64,000 nt of DNA from JAFDCJ01 sp964527835 (GTDB lineage Bacteria; Desulfobacterota; Desulfobacteria; Desulfobacterales; JAFDCJ01), in the NCBI GenBank assembly GCA_964527835.1, contig CAZGNV010000009.1, forward strand, positions 1 to 64,000, written 5' to 3'. Under the pieces are notes generated by a model, which searched no databases, was not told where the DNA came from, and worked only from the letters and a program-made list of their open reading frames with translations. Position 1 is the first letter of the stretch; every line of letters starts with the position of its first letter. A program made the position numbers and the translations under genes. This document shows positions 1-7,759 of this stretch, one piece after another.

Positions 1-324
1 ATTACCAAGTTCGGACTGCGCGCCCTGACCCAGTCCATTGCCGCCGAGGGAGAAGGTCGGATTCGTTCGTTTTCGGTGAGCACCGGCTTTGTAAAAACCG
101 CCTTGGCGCTAAATCAAATTCCGGCCCAGGCCGAGCAGCGCGGGATCTCACCGGAGGAAGTCGTGCGAAATGTCATGATGGGAAATTCGCGAATCAAGGA
201 AATGATGTCACCCATCGAGGTGGCCAATCTTTTTATTTTCGGCTTTTCGCGTCATGCCCGCTACCTGAACGCCGGGGACCTGCTTTTTGACGGCGGAATG
301 GTGCAAACCTATGCCCAGATATAG
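1..324 (+). CDS. SDR-family oxidoreductase, C-terminal part only
   Basis: The window opens inside this gene; about 107 residues remain, read from base 1 in frame 1. The first residues (I-T-K-F-G-L-R-A-L-T-Q) match the end of the YxxxK active-site motif and the following helix of short-chain dehydrogenase/reductases, with the lysine kept and the tyrosine lying upstream of the window. The end, DGGMVQTYAQI, is the usual SDR C-terminus. Substrate cannot be told. The neighbours (another SDR and acyl-CoA ligases) suggest acyl-CoA or hydroxyacyl metabolism, which is inference. An internal GTG at 76 is unlikely to be the true start because the homology runs through it. Confidence 0.85.
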   Translation: MTKFGLRALTQSIAAEGEGRIRSFSVSTGFVKTALALNQIPAQAEQRGISPEEVVRNVMMGNSRIKEMMSPIEVANLFIFGFSRHARYLNAGDLLFDGGMVQTYAQI

Positions 325-333
325 GAGGTTTTG

Positions 334-465
334 ATGAACATCGGATCCCTGTTTCCCAGGCATGCGCGAAAACTATCGATAAGGGTGGTCAATCCAATTT
401 CAGAGTTGAATCGTAAAGAGAATAATGATGAAAAAACGGTGATCGACCTGGCTTTTGAACCTTAG
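334..465 (+). pseudogene. Short ORF, probable remnant of an acyl-CoA ligase N-terminus
   Basis: A 43-residue reading frame starts at an ATG behind a strong Shine-Dalgarno sequence (AGGAGG, 323-328), 9 bases after the upstream stop. Its first residues, MNIGSLFPRHAR, resemble the start of AMP-forming acyl-CoA ligases of Desulfobacterota. The similarity then stops and the frame ends at 465. The likely reading is a decayed or internally deleted ligase whose translation start survived; a genuine small protein cannot be excluded. The resemblance is from memory, not a search. Confidence 0.4.
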
Positions 466-504
466 TAAGGATATCATAGCGCATACGGAAAAAGGGAGAA
501 GACA

Positions 505-1269
505 ATGCGGTTAAAAGGAAAAGTGGCGCTGATTACCGGCGGCGCTGCCGGCATCGGTTTCGCAACCGCCAGACGCTTTGCCGAAGAAGGCGCCCAGGTG
601 ATCATCTGTGATGTCAACCGGACCGCCGGCGAGGCCGCCCTGCAGGAGTTCGGGGGCAACACCGCTTTTTATGCGGTGGATGTGACCGACAGAACTTCAG
701 TGAACGGCTGGGTTGAAGACGTTTTGAAAAAATACGGGCAGGTGGGCATCCTGGTCAACAACGCCGGTGTTGTGCGCGACAGCCTGCTGGTCAAGGTCAA
801 AGACGGCGAGTTGATCCATCAGATGCCGGAAGCCGATTTCGATCTGGTGCTGGCAATTAATCTCAAGGGGGTTTTTAATTGTACCCAGGCGATTGCCCCG
901 GCGATGATCCGCCAGGGGGGCGGAGTGATCCTGAATGCCACTTCCATCGTCGGCATCGACGGCAATATGGGCCAGACCAATTATATCGCCACCAAGTCCG
1001 GGGTGATCGGCATGACCAAGACCTGGGCCCGGGAGCTGGGCCGGCATAACATTCGCGTCAACGCGGTGGCCCCCGGATTTACGGCCACGGATATTCTCAC
1101 TTCCATGCCGCCCAAGGTGATCGACAGCATGAAGGCTCGCACGCCGCTGGGCCGCCTGGGTCAGCCCGAAGACATTGCCAATGCTTACCTTTTTCTGGCC
1201 TCCGACGAGGCAAGCTTTATTTCGGGAGCCGTCTTGCGGGTCGACGGGGGGATTGTGATCGGCACCTGA
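505..1269 (+). CDS. SDR-family oxidoreductase, FabG-like (254 aa)
   Basis: A complete classical short-chain dehydrogenase of typical length. The NAD(P)-binding motif TGGAAGIG lies near residue 11, NNAG near residue 90, the catalytic Ser in NATSIVGIDG, and the YIATK active site near residue 163. The C-terminus carries the usual substrate-loop and DGG motif. It would reduce or oxidise a 3-oxo/3-hydroxy group in the cytoplasm, as in FabG or PhaB. Assigning it to fatty acid synthesis rather than degradation is not possible from sequence; the acyl-CoA synthetase downstream favours acyl-CoA metabolism. The start follows a purine-rich stretch (GGGAGAAG) about 5 bases upstream. Confidence 0.9.
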   Translation: MRLKGKVALITGGAAGIGFATARRFAEEGAQVIICDVNRTAGEAALQEFGGNTAFYAVDVTDRTSVNGWVEDVLKKYGQVGILVNNAGVVRDSLLVKVKDGELIHQMPEADFDLVLAINLKGVFNCTQAIAPAMIRQGGGVILNATSIVGIDGNMGQTNYIATKSGVIGMTKTWARELGRHNIRVNAVAPGFTATDILTSMPPKVIDSMKARTPLGRLGQPEDIANAYLFLASDEASFISGAVLRVDGGIVIGT

Positions 1270-1285
1270 AAACGTCCGATCCCGT

Positions 1286-1552
1286 ATAGGTTAAAACGGA
1301 AAACTTGCTATAAGGCTTGAAGTCGCTCGAAAATGACTTCCAACGAACTCAAAACTGTTGGCGTCGGGAAAAATCTAATTTTTCGCGCCGCAAGTCTTTT
1401 CGGGGGCTATTTCAGGGTTTCGCTAAATCCCAAGAACTCGTCTCCAGCTCCTCAAACAGCTTGGGATTTTTAACGCTCAACCCTTCATAGCCCTTTTTCC
1501 GAAAAGACTTGAATGGCGCTCAAAATTGACTTTTCCCTGATAGGTTAAAACG
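1286..1552. repeat. Dispersed composite repeat with long hairpin (family 2), inverted copy
   Basis: The 349-base gap between the SDR and acyl-CoA synthetase genes holds a repeat related, in opposite orientation, to the one at 32098-32350. A 13-base direct repeat, ATAGGTTAAAACG, flanks it at 1286-1298 and 1540-1552. Inside, bases 1400-1511 fold into a long hairpin whose arms start AAGTCTTTTCGG and end CCGAAAAGACTT; an inner stem pairs ATCCCAAG with CTTGGGAT. The motif GCTCGAAAATGACTTCCAAC (1325-1344) is shared in reverse complement with the copies near 14260, 32170 and 45240. No gene was seen here. Confidence 0.7.
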
Positions 1553-1618
1553 CAAACAGGTTCGTTGCCCATAGGCTGCCGCTGGCGGTATAAACATTCT
1601 TTTTAAGAGACCTTCATT

Positions 1619-3262
1619 ATGCTATCACCGGGCAAAACATACGACGATGTCTGCAATGCGTTTGAATGGCAGGTGCCGCCATTTTATAACATCGGGGTGG
1701 ATATCTGCGACAAGTGGGCCGGGCAGAAAAATCGCCTGGCGCTGATTTATGAGGACGAACACGGGCAGACGAAAAAATACACCTTCCGGGATTTAAAAAA
1801 ACTTTCCAATCAACTGGCCAACGGATTGAAGGCCCTCGGCGTGCAGGCCGGAGATCGACTGGGGATTCTGCTGCCGCAATGCCCTGAAACCGCCCTCACT
1901 CATATCGCGGCCTACAAGATAGGTGCGGTGGCCATACCGCTTTTCACCCTGTTCGGCACCGATGCCCTGCAATACCGTCTGGTAAACAGTGCCGCTGTTG
2001 GGGTAGTCACCGACAGCGCCAATTTGCCGAAGATAATGCAGATCTGGGAAAACCTGCCCGAGCTGAGAACCGTCCTGGTGACTGCCGGCCAAGAGTATGG
2101 CAACGTGCCGGGATTTTGGGCCCTGGTTGCAAAGGGATCTTCCGACTTCCAACCGGTCAATACCAGCGCCGATGATCCGGCGTTGATCATTTACACTTCC
2201 GGGACCACCGGCCCTCCCAAGGGTGCGCTGCATGCCCACCGGACGCTGCTGGGGCACCTGCCGGGCGTCGAATTTCCCCACAATTTTTTTCCCCAGCCCG
2301 CAGATCTTTTCTGGACCCCGGCCGACTGGGCCTGGATCGGCGGGCTGATCGATGTGCTGTTTCCCAGCTGGCACCACGGCATCCCGGTGCTGGCCCATCG
2401 GGCCAAAAAATTCGACCCTGAACAGGCCTTCCATTTGATCGCCAAATACAGGGTGCGCAATGCCTTCATGCCGCCCACGGCCTTAAAACTGATGCGCCAG
2501 GTAAAAGACCCCCGGAGCCGGTACAGCTACCGCATGCGCAGCATCGGCAGCGGCGGTGAAACCCTGGGCGAAGGACTGCTCGCCTGGGGCCGGGAAGTGA
2601 TGGGGCTGACCATCAATGAGTTTTACGGTCAAACTGAGTGCAATCTCGTCGTGGGCTGCTGCGCTCAGATCATGGACATCCGGCCCGGTTCCATGGGGCG
2701 CGCCATTCCGGGGCATGTCGTCGACGTGGTTGATGAGCAGGGGCAGCCGCTGCAAGCGGGAAGCGTTGGAGAAATCGCCGTTCAGCGTCAGGACCCGGTG
2801 ATGTTTCTCGAATATTGGCAAAACCCGGATGCCACCGCTAAAAAATATATCGGTGACTGGCTGCTGACCGGTGATATGGCTGCCAAAGATGAAGATGGGT
2901 ATTTCTGGTTCAAAGGACGCAGGGACGACGTCATAACCAGTGCGGGCTATCGCATCGGGCCGGCTGAAATCGAGGACTGCCTGATGAGGCACCCGGCGGT
3001 TGCCATGGTGGCCGTGGTGGGCAGCCCGGATGAGGTGCGCACCGAAATTGTCAAAGCCTTTGTGGTGCCCAAACCGGAGGTGACTCCGGGACCGAAGGTT
3101 GTCGCAGACATTCAAAAGTTCGTCAAGACCCGGCTGGCGGCCCACGAATACCCCCGGGAAATTGAATTCGTCCACGAACTTCCCCTGACCGCCACCGGGA
3201 AGATCATGCGCAAGGATCTGAAAAAGCTGGAGATCCAACGCAAATTAAAACCCTTGCCCTGA
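1619..3262 (+). CDS. AMP-forming acyl-CoA synthetase, medium-chain (ACSM-like) type (547 aa)
   Basis: An ANL-superfamily enzyme of normal length. The phosphate-binding motif YTSGTTGPPKGALHAHR lies near residue 190, the adenine motif NEFYGQTEC near 335, the hinge motif LTGDMAAKDEDGYFWFKGRRDD near 415-440, and the catalytic C-terminal lysine in TATGKIMRKDL. It should activate a carboxylic acid to its CoA thioester through an acyl-adenylate in the cytoplasm. The N-terminus (FNIG-like segment with VDICDKWA) fits acetyl/medium-chain acyl-CoA synthetases rather than long-chain FadD. The start ATG has a weak purine-rich site (AAGAGA) upstream. Exact acid is unknown. Confidence 0.92.
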   Translation: MLSPGKTYDDVCNAFEWQVPPFYNIGVDICDKWAGQKNRLALIYEDEHGQTKKYTFRDLKKLSNQLANGLKALGVQAGDRLGILLPQCPETALTHIAAYKIGAVAIPLFTLFGTDALQYRLVNSAAVGVVTDSANLPKIMQIWENLPELRTVLVTAGQEYGNVPGFWALVAKGSSDFQPVNTSADDPALIIYTSGTTGPPKGALHAHRTLLGHLPGVEFPHNFFPQPADLFWTPADWAWIGGLIDVLFPSWHHGIPVLAHRAKKFDPEQAFHLIAKYRVRNAFMPPTALKLMRQVKDPRSRYSYRMRSIGSGGETLGEGLLAWGREVMGLTINEFYGQTECNLVVGCCAQIMDIRPGSMGRAIPGHVVDVVDEQGQPLQAGSVGEIAVQRQDPVMFLEYWQNPDATAKKYIGDWLLTGDMAAKDEDGYFWFKGRRDDVITSAGYRIGPAEIEDCLMRHPAVAMVAVVGSPDEVRTEIVKAFVVPKPEVTPGPKVVADIQKFVKTRLAAHEYPREIEFVHELPLTATGKIMRKDLKKLEIQRKLKPLP

Positions 3263-3279
3263 TATCGAAAAAACGGTGT

Positions 3280-3335
3280 CCACAGGCTCCCGGTTCACCG
3301 TTCAAGGCCCCGGGAGCCTGTGGCCCATTTTTTAC
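3280..3335. terminator. Bidirectional rho-independent terminator between convergent genes
   Basis: A perfect 14-bp stem (CCACAGGCTCCCGG at 3280-3293 with CCGGGAGCCTGTGG at 3310-3323) encloses a 16-base loop. It is followed by a T-run on the plus strand and preceded by an A-run, so it can end transcription of both the acyl-CoA synthetase and the convergent dehydrogenase. Confidence 0.85.
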
Positions 3336-4207
3336 TCCAATCCCGACTGTTCCCGGATACTGCGTGCAATGGCAGAAACGTCATCATCGCCGTAGCCCCG
3401 GGCGATCAGGCCGTTTTCGATTTGCGCCACCAGGGCCGTGGCGGGCAGGGTGGCGCCCAGCTGCCGGGCCGTGTCCAGGGCGATGCCCAGGTCCTTGTGG
3501 TGCAGCCGCACCCGGAAGCCGAGGGGGTAGGTGTTGTTAACGACGTTGATCCCCCGGTTGTGCAGGACCCAGGAGGAGGCGGCCCCCCCGCTGATGGCCC
3601 GGATCACTTTTTCCATGTCCAGTCCGGCTTTCATTCCCAGGGTCAGGCCCTCGGCCACGGTCAGGTAGGTTCCCGAGATGATGATCTGGTTGATGGCCTT
3701 GGTGATCTGGCCGGCCCCGATGGGGCCCACGTGGGTGACGGTTTTGCCCATGGCCTCCAGAATCGGCAGGGCGGTTTCAAAATCAGCATCATCCCCGCCC
3801 ACCATGATGGCCAGGGTTGCGTTTTGTGCACCTTCGGGTCCGCCGGAAACCGGGGCGTCCAGCATCCCGATGTCCTTTTGCGAGAGTTTTTCGGCCATCC
3901 GGCGGGTGGCCGCCGGACTGATGGTGGACATGTCGACCACCACGGCCCCCGGCCGGGCTCCGTCAATGACGCCGTCTTTTCCCAGCACAATGTCTTCCAC
4001 ATCCGGGGTGTCGCTGACGCAGATTACGATGATGCGGGCATCGGCAGCCGCCTGGGCCGGGGATTGCGCCCGCCGGGCCCCTTCGGCCGCCAGGGGTTCT
4101 TCCTTTGCCCGGGTGCGGTTGTGCACGGTCAGTTCATGCCCCGCTTTCAATATGTTGCCAGCCATCCCGACTCCCATGGTTCCCAGACCGATAAATGCAA
4201 CCTTCAT
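3332..4207 (-). CDS. 3-hydroxyisobutyrate dehydrogenase / tartronate semialdehyde reductase family (291 aa)
   Basis: A beta-hydroxyacid dehydrogenase of standard length. The N-terminal Rossmann motif is GLGTMGVGMAGN. The signature DAPVSGGPEGAQ and the region with the catalytic lysine, GAGQITKAINQ, are intact. Such enzymes oxidise 3-hydroxy acids such as 3-hydroxyisobutyrate, or reduce tartronate semialdehyde, with NAD(P)+. It starts behind AAAGGAGG and lies 12 bases after the flavoprotein gene, so both plus the MFS carrier probably form one operon for a hydroxy acid. The substrate within the family cannot be fixed. Confidence 0.9.
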   Translation of the reverse strand: MKVAFIGLGTMGVGMAGNILKAGHELTVHNRTRAKEEPLAAEGARRAQSPAQAAADARIIVICVSDTPDVEDIVLGKDGVIDGARPGAVVVDMSTISPAATRRMAEKLSQKDIGMLDAPVSGGPEGAQNATLAIMVGGDDADFETALPILEAMGKTVTHVGPIGAGQITKAINQIIISGTYLTVAEGLTLGMKAGLDMEKVIRAISGGAASSWVLHNRGINVVNNTYPLGFRVRLHHKDLGIALDTARQLGATLPATALVAQIENGLIARGYGDDDVSAIARSIREQSGLE

Positions 4208-4219
4208 TGCAGTCCTCCT

Positions 4220-5323
4220 TTACCCTGTAAATATCTTTCCCGGATTCATCAAGCCCTTGGGGTCGATTAGATTTTTGATGCTTTGCATGAGCTGATAGCT
4301 TTCGCCATGCTCGAGCGGCATGAATTTGCGTTTGCCGATGCCAATGCCGTGCTCTCCCGTGCAGGTGCCGCCGAGGGCAATGGCCTTTTCAACGATGGCA
4401 GATCGGAAGCCGGTGGCACCGCACTGCTCGCACAGCTCCCTGGCAAGCTCCGCGGTTTCCAGCAACGTGGTCTTGCTGATACCGTGAAATTCACAGAAAA
4501 GAGAAGGAACTTCCGGAATATTCAAGCTTTTTTCGCGGTTCATGAGGCGGATAAGCCCCGGGGGCAACAGTTCAAGGGCCGCTGGTTCCAGCCCGGATCC
4601 GATGAGAACGGCGACGGCTTGCGAGGCGTTTGCAAGTTCGGTGAAATTAATGGTGGCGGCCAGATGGTGGGAGGGAATGCCGGCCAGTTTCAAGGTCGCC
4701 TCGGTGACAATCCCCAGGGTGCCCTCCAACCCGACGAACAACCGGGTCAGGTCATAGCCGGAAGATGATTTGTGGGCCCGGCAACCGGTATGAATCACAC
4801 GACCTGCGGGCAGAACCAGCGTTAACTTCATCACGTAGTCTCTGGTCGCCCCGTATTTGACTGTTTGCACACCGGAGGCGTTGTTGGCGATCATCCCTCC
4901 GATGGTGGCATCCGCCCCCGGGTCCGGTGGAAAAAAAAGCCCATGCCGGCCGGTGTGCCGGTTCAATTCCTTGCGCAACACACCGGGCTGCACATCGGCT
5001 TGAAGATCCCGCGGACGAATTTCCAGAATTTTATTCATGCGGCTCATGTCCACCACCAGCCCGCCGCGGGTCGGCACGGGATTGCCCTCGGTGCTGGTAC
5101 CGGCTCCCCAGGGGGTGACCGGAACATTGTTTTCATAGGTCCAGGAGAGGATTCGGGCGACTTCGGCGGTGGTTGTCGGCCAGATGATTCCGGCCGGCAG
5201 GCTTCCCCGGTGGGGTGAAATATCGTGCCGATGAAGCTCGCGGTGGGAGTGACCGGTTGAAAAGCGGTCGGAATCCACTATGGCCGCAAGGGCCGCTGCC
5301 TGCTCGCGGGTAAATTCTTTCAT
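4220..5323 (-). CDS. FAD-linked 2-hydroxyacid oxidase (GlcD/D-lactate dehydrogenase family), internally shortened (367 aa)
   Basis: The N-terminal FAD-binding PCMH-type domain is complete, with PVTPWGAGTSTEGN, DPGADATIGGMIANNASG and GLEGTLGIVTEATLKL. Family members run to about 455-480 residues. Here the text passes straight from EQCGATGFRSA to IVEKAIALGGTCTGEHGIG near residue 309/310 (about base 4396). The roughly 85-90 residues that normally lie between, including the conserved HxGDGNxH metal/substrate motif, are absent. The frame is kept and the GEHGIG-K motif and C-terminus follow normally. This suggests an in-frame deletion, so activity is doubtful. It starts behind AGGAG and sits between the MFS carrier and the dehydrogenase. 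Confidence 0.85.
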   Translation of the reverse strand: MKEFTREQAAALAAIVDSDRFSTGHSHRELHRHDISPHRGSLPAGIIWPTTTAEVARILSWTYENNVPVTPWGAGTSTEGNPVPTRGGLVVDMSRMNKILEIRPRDLQADVQPGVLRKELNRHTGRHGLFFPPDPGADATIGGMIANNASGVQTVKYGATRDYVMKLTLVLPAGRVIHTGCRAHKSSSGYDLTRLFVGLEGTLGIVTEATLKLAGIPSHHLAATINFTELANASQAVAVLIGSGLEPAALELLPPGLIRLMNREKSLNIPEVPSLFCEFHGISKTTLLETAELARELCEQCGATGFRSAIVEKAIALGGTCTGEHGIGIGKRKFMPLEHGESYQLMQSIKNLIDPKGLMNPGKIFTG

Positions 5324-5411
5324 GAGCGTTGCTCCTGCTGGCGGCGGGCCGCCGTTTGTGGTGTTTCTATAGTCGCAAATGCGTGGGGGATCAAGAAAAA
5401 ATAAAATTCAT

Positions 5412-5518
5412 ACCCTAATTGATCGAAAGCCGAGGTTTATCCGCCTCTGGCGGGGTGCCCCAGCTTCAAGGCGTCCAGGGGCGATGCTGTAGTCATCTTG
5501 TTTACGATCAATGAGGGT
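5412..5518. repeat. Hairpin element directly after the MFS gene
   Basis: The 14-base arms ACCCTAATTGATCG (5412-5425) and CGATCAATGAGGGT (5505-5518) pair with one mismatch around about 80 bases. The interior contains a smaller stem (CCGCCTCTGGCGG). The right arm abuts the MFS stop codon, so on the minus strand it forms the first transcribed sequence after that gene. It may act as a 3' end structure; it looks like a dispersed repeat but only one copy is in the window. Confidence 0.5.
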
Positions 5519-6813
5519 CATATCTTTTGCCGACAATGGGTTTCCCGGGTGAAAAACAGCAGGCCCAAAGACAGGATGGCCCACAGCATCATTAAAAGAA
5601 AGCCGCTCTGGTAGGCCTCCAGACTGTAAATTCGTATTCCGTCCAGCAGGTTGCCATTCCAGTTGCGGTCCAGCATCCATCCCACGGCGGGCTGCAGCAG
5701 GGTGGGCCCCATAATAACGCCCATATTGATGATGCCGGTAACCGTTCCAGCCAGGTGCGCCGGTACGGATTCCTTGGCAAATGCGAAACTGATGACGATG
5801 CACCCCGATGCAAAGCCGGTCATCAGCAGCATCATGACCAGCAAGGGCAGCGGTAGACCCGGCAAAAACAAAATGATCGCCCAGCCGATCACCGCCAGGA
5901 TGCAACCCAGGAAATAGAGGGGTTTTCGGCGGCCGATGCGATCCGAAAGCCCCCCGAAAACAGGGCCTCCGACGGCCCAGGCCACCAGCAGGGCGGAGTT
6001 CAATGCGGCCGCCCGGGTGGTGGACAGGCCGTGGTGGGTGCTGAGAAACGGGACCCCCCACAGGCCGCCAAAGGTCAGCACGCACCCGACGAGCCCGCCC
6101 GGGATTACCAACAGCAGCCGGGTGTTGCGATAGCGCAGAACATCGGCAATGCCGGCAAGGATGCGCTTCGGGGCGACGGTTGCTGCCGGCTGGGAGACAG
6201 CCGTAAAAGGGGCATAACCCTTGTCGCCGGGGTGGTCTCTGACTATCGCCCAGATGCCGACACCAACGGCGAAAGTGACCATAGCCGAAGCCAGCATGGT
6301 GTTGCGCCAGCCAAACGCCACCACCGCGAGGCGCAGGGGAGTTCCGGCAAATACGGCCCCTACAATCCCAAAAAACAGCGCCACCCCCGAAACCATTGCA
6401 AAATATTTTGCCGGAAACCATTCCGCCGCCACCTTCAGCGTGCCCACATAGGCGACGGCCACAGAACCGCCGATTATAAATCGTCCGCAATTGGCCCATA
6501 AAACGCTGGGGGCGACCGCAAAGAGCACAATGCCGCTGGCGGCAAGAAATGCCCCGGTTGTCAGAAGTCGTCGAGGCCCCCAGGTGTCGGCTAAAATCCC
6601 CGTCGGCACCTGCATGGCCACATAGCTGTAAAAATAAAAGGCCGACAGATTGCCCAGGGCCGTGGCGCCAATTTTGAATTCATGCATCAACTCGGCGGTC
6701 ATGACGGCGGGCGCGACCCGCTGGAAAAAACCGATCAAATAAAAGGCGGCCGCAAATCCCCAGATGATCCATGCCAGGCGAAGCGGAGGTGTATGGGTAT
6801 GAGTATCGTTCAT
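5518..6813 (-). CDS. Major facilitator superfamily transporter (431 aa)
   Basis: A 12-helix MFS permease of usual length. The loop 2-3 motif appears as GILADTWGPRRLL near residue 75 and its second-half counterpart as GGLSDRIGRRKPLYF near residue 285. Hydrophobic helices are spread evenly, for example FFGIVGAVFAGTPLRL. The closest familiar groups are the organic-anion carriers (glucarate, hexuronate or nitrate/nitrite-like). It is first in a probable minus-strand operon with the hydroxyacid oxidase-like and hydroxyacid dehydrogenase-like genes, so a hydroxy acid is a reasonable guess for its substrate, by inference only. Confidence 0.88.
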   Translation of the reverse strand: MNDTHTHTPPLRLAWIIWGFAAAFYLIGFFQRVAPAVMTAELMHEFKIGATALGNLSAFYFYSYVAMQVPTGILADTWGPRRLLTTGAFLAASGIVLFAVAPSVLWANCGRFIIGGSVAVAYVGTLKVAAEWFPAKYFAMVSGVALFFGIVGAVFAGTPLRLAVVAFGWRNTMLASAMVTFAVGVGIWAIVRDHPGDKGYAPFTAVSQPAATVAPKRILAGIADVLRYRNTRLLLVIPGGLVGCVLTFGGLWGVPFLSTHHGLSTTRAAALNSALLVAWAVGGPVFGGLSDRIGRRKPLYFLGCILAVIGWAIILFLPGLPLPLLVMMLLMTGFASGCIVISFAFAKESVPAHLAGTVTGIINMGVIMGPTLLQPAVGWMLDRNWNGNLLDGIRIYSLEAYQSGFLLMMLWAILSLGLLFFTRETHCRQKI

Positions 6814-6890
6814 GGGATTGTTTTTTGATGGATGATATTCGAAAATTTACCATTACGCTAGATTGCAATAAATTTAAAGGGCCTTTGTAT

Positions 6891-6918
6891 TTGATTCCTG
6901 GAAACCATGCTTTACAAT
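6891..6918 (+). promoter_or_regulatory. Sigma-70-type promoter before the FecR gene
   Basis: TTGATT (6891-6896) and TACAAT (6913-6918) are separated by 16 bases, in an AT-rich stretch about 65 bases before the FecR-domain gene start. Confidence 0.5.
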
Positions 6919-6981
6919 GATTCAGGATATTGTTACATTTAAAAATTCAAAACATTGATCACCATGGACAGGGGGTCTGTG

Positions 6982-7725
6982 ATGCCGACATTCAGAAAAA
7001 GCGGTGTTTATTGCTCAGCTGTACTCCTGGGGCTGTTGGGTTTCATCCGCCCGGCTTTATCCGAAACCGCCATCGCGCAGCAGAGCATGACGACCAACAG
7101 GGGGGTCGCCGAGGCCTATCAACCCGGCTCCGGCCTGCCGGTGGGCAAGGTCCAGTCCGTGCGCGGGGACACGGTGGTGTATCATCGTGATCCGACGGTG
7201 GCGTACCGGGTCGAAGCCGGGCTGCCCATCTACCCGGGGGATACGATCAGCACCCGCCGGACCGGCCGGATTTTATGCCAACTGGTCGATGGCAGCCGTT
7301 TTTTCCTCACCATGGCATCCACCCTTAAAATACTGCAGTGCAACTACAATGCCTCCCGCCAGGCCGGTGTGTCATTCCTGTCATTGCAACAAGGCGGAGC
7401 CCGGTTTCAGGTGCAAGCCCCTGAGGGGGTTGAGGCCTATGCCTTCAAGGTGCAGACGCAAACGGCCTTTATCGAAACCCGGGCGGCGGATTTTGTGGTG
7501 CAGGCCCGGGTCCAAAGCACCACTGTGATGACCCTGGCCGGCAGCCGGCTGGAGATCACCGCCCTGGCGGACCCGGAAGAGGTCACATTTCTATCGGCTT
7601 TTCAGCAGGCGATGGTCACGGCCCAGTCCCCGGTGCCCATGGTCGAAACACTTTCCCCGCAGGGGGCCCAGGCGCTGAAGGCACGATTCGAGCTGTATCC
7701 GGGCCCCGCGGATCAAACACCGTAA
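6982..7725 (+). CDS. Exported FecR-domain protein (about 247 aa)
   Basis: The ATG at 6982 is preferred because GGGGG lies 6-8 bases upstream and a good signal peptide follows (basic MPTFRKSG, then a hydrophobic run to the A-L-S-E cleavage region). The mature protein has the FecR beta-strand pattern: G-x-V-x-G-D-T-V near the start, YPGDTISTRRTGRILCQLVDGS, and a later FIETRAADFVVQ segment. FecR domains of this kind are usually periplasmic and bind or scaffold. No TonB partner or sigma factor is nearby, so this is not a ferric-citrate regulator. Its stop is directly followed by the YihY gene, suggesting co-transcription. Confidence 0.7.
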   Translation: MPTFRKSGVYCSAVLLGLLGFIRPALSETAIAQQSMTTNRGVAEAYQPGSGLPVGKVQSVRGDTVVYHRDPTVAYRVEAGLPIYPGDTISTRRTGRILCQLVDGSRFFLTMASTLKILQCNYNASRQAGVSFLSLQQGGARFQVQAPEGVEAYAFKVQTQTAFIETRAADFVVQARVQSTTVMTLAGSRLEITALADPEEVTFLSAFQQAMVTAQSPVPMVETLSPQGAQALKARFELYPGPADQTP

Positions 7726-7759
7726 CGTGCCGGGTCATCCCAACGGCAAAGAAAAGAAG

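Noticed and set aside
3320..4270. Long plus-strand frame opposite the 3-hydroxyisobutyrate dehydrogenase-like gene
   Set aside because: It is Gly/His/Asp-rich antisense of a clear conserved gene, with no homology or ribosome site.
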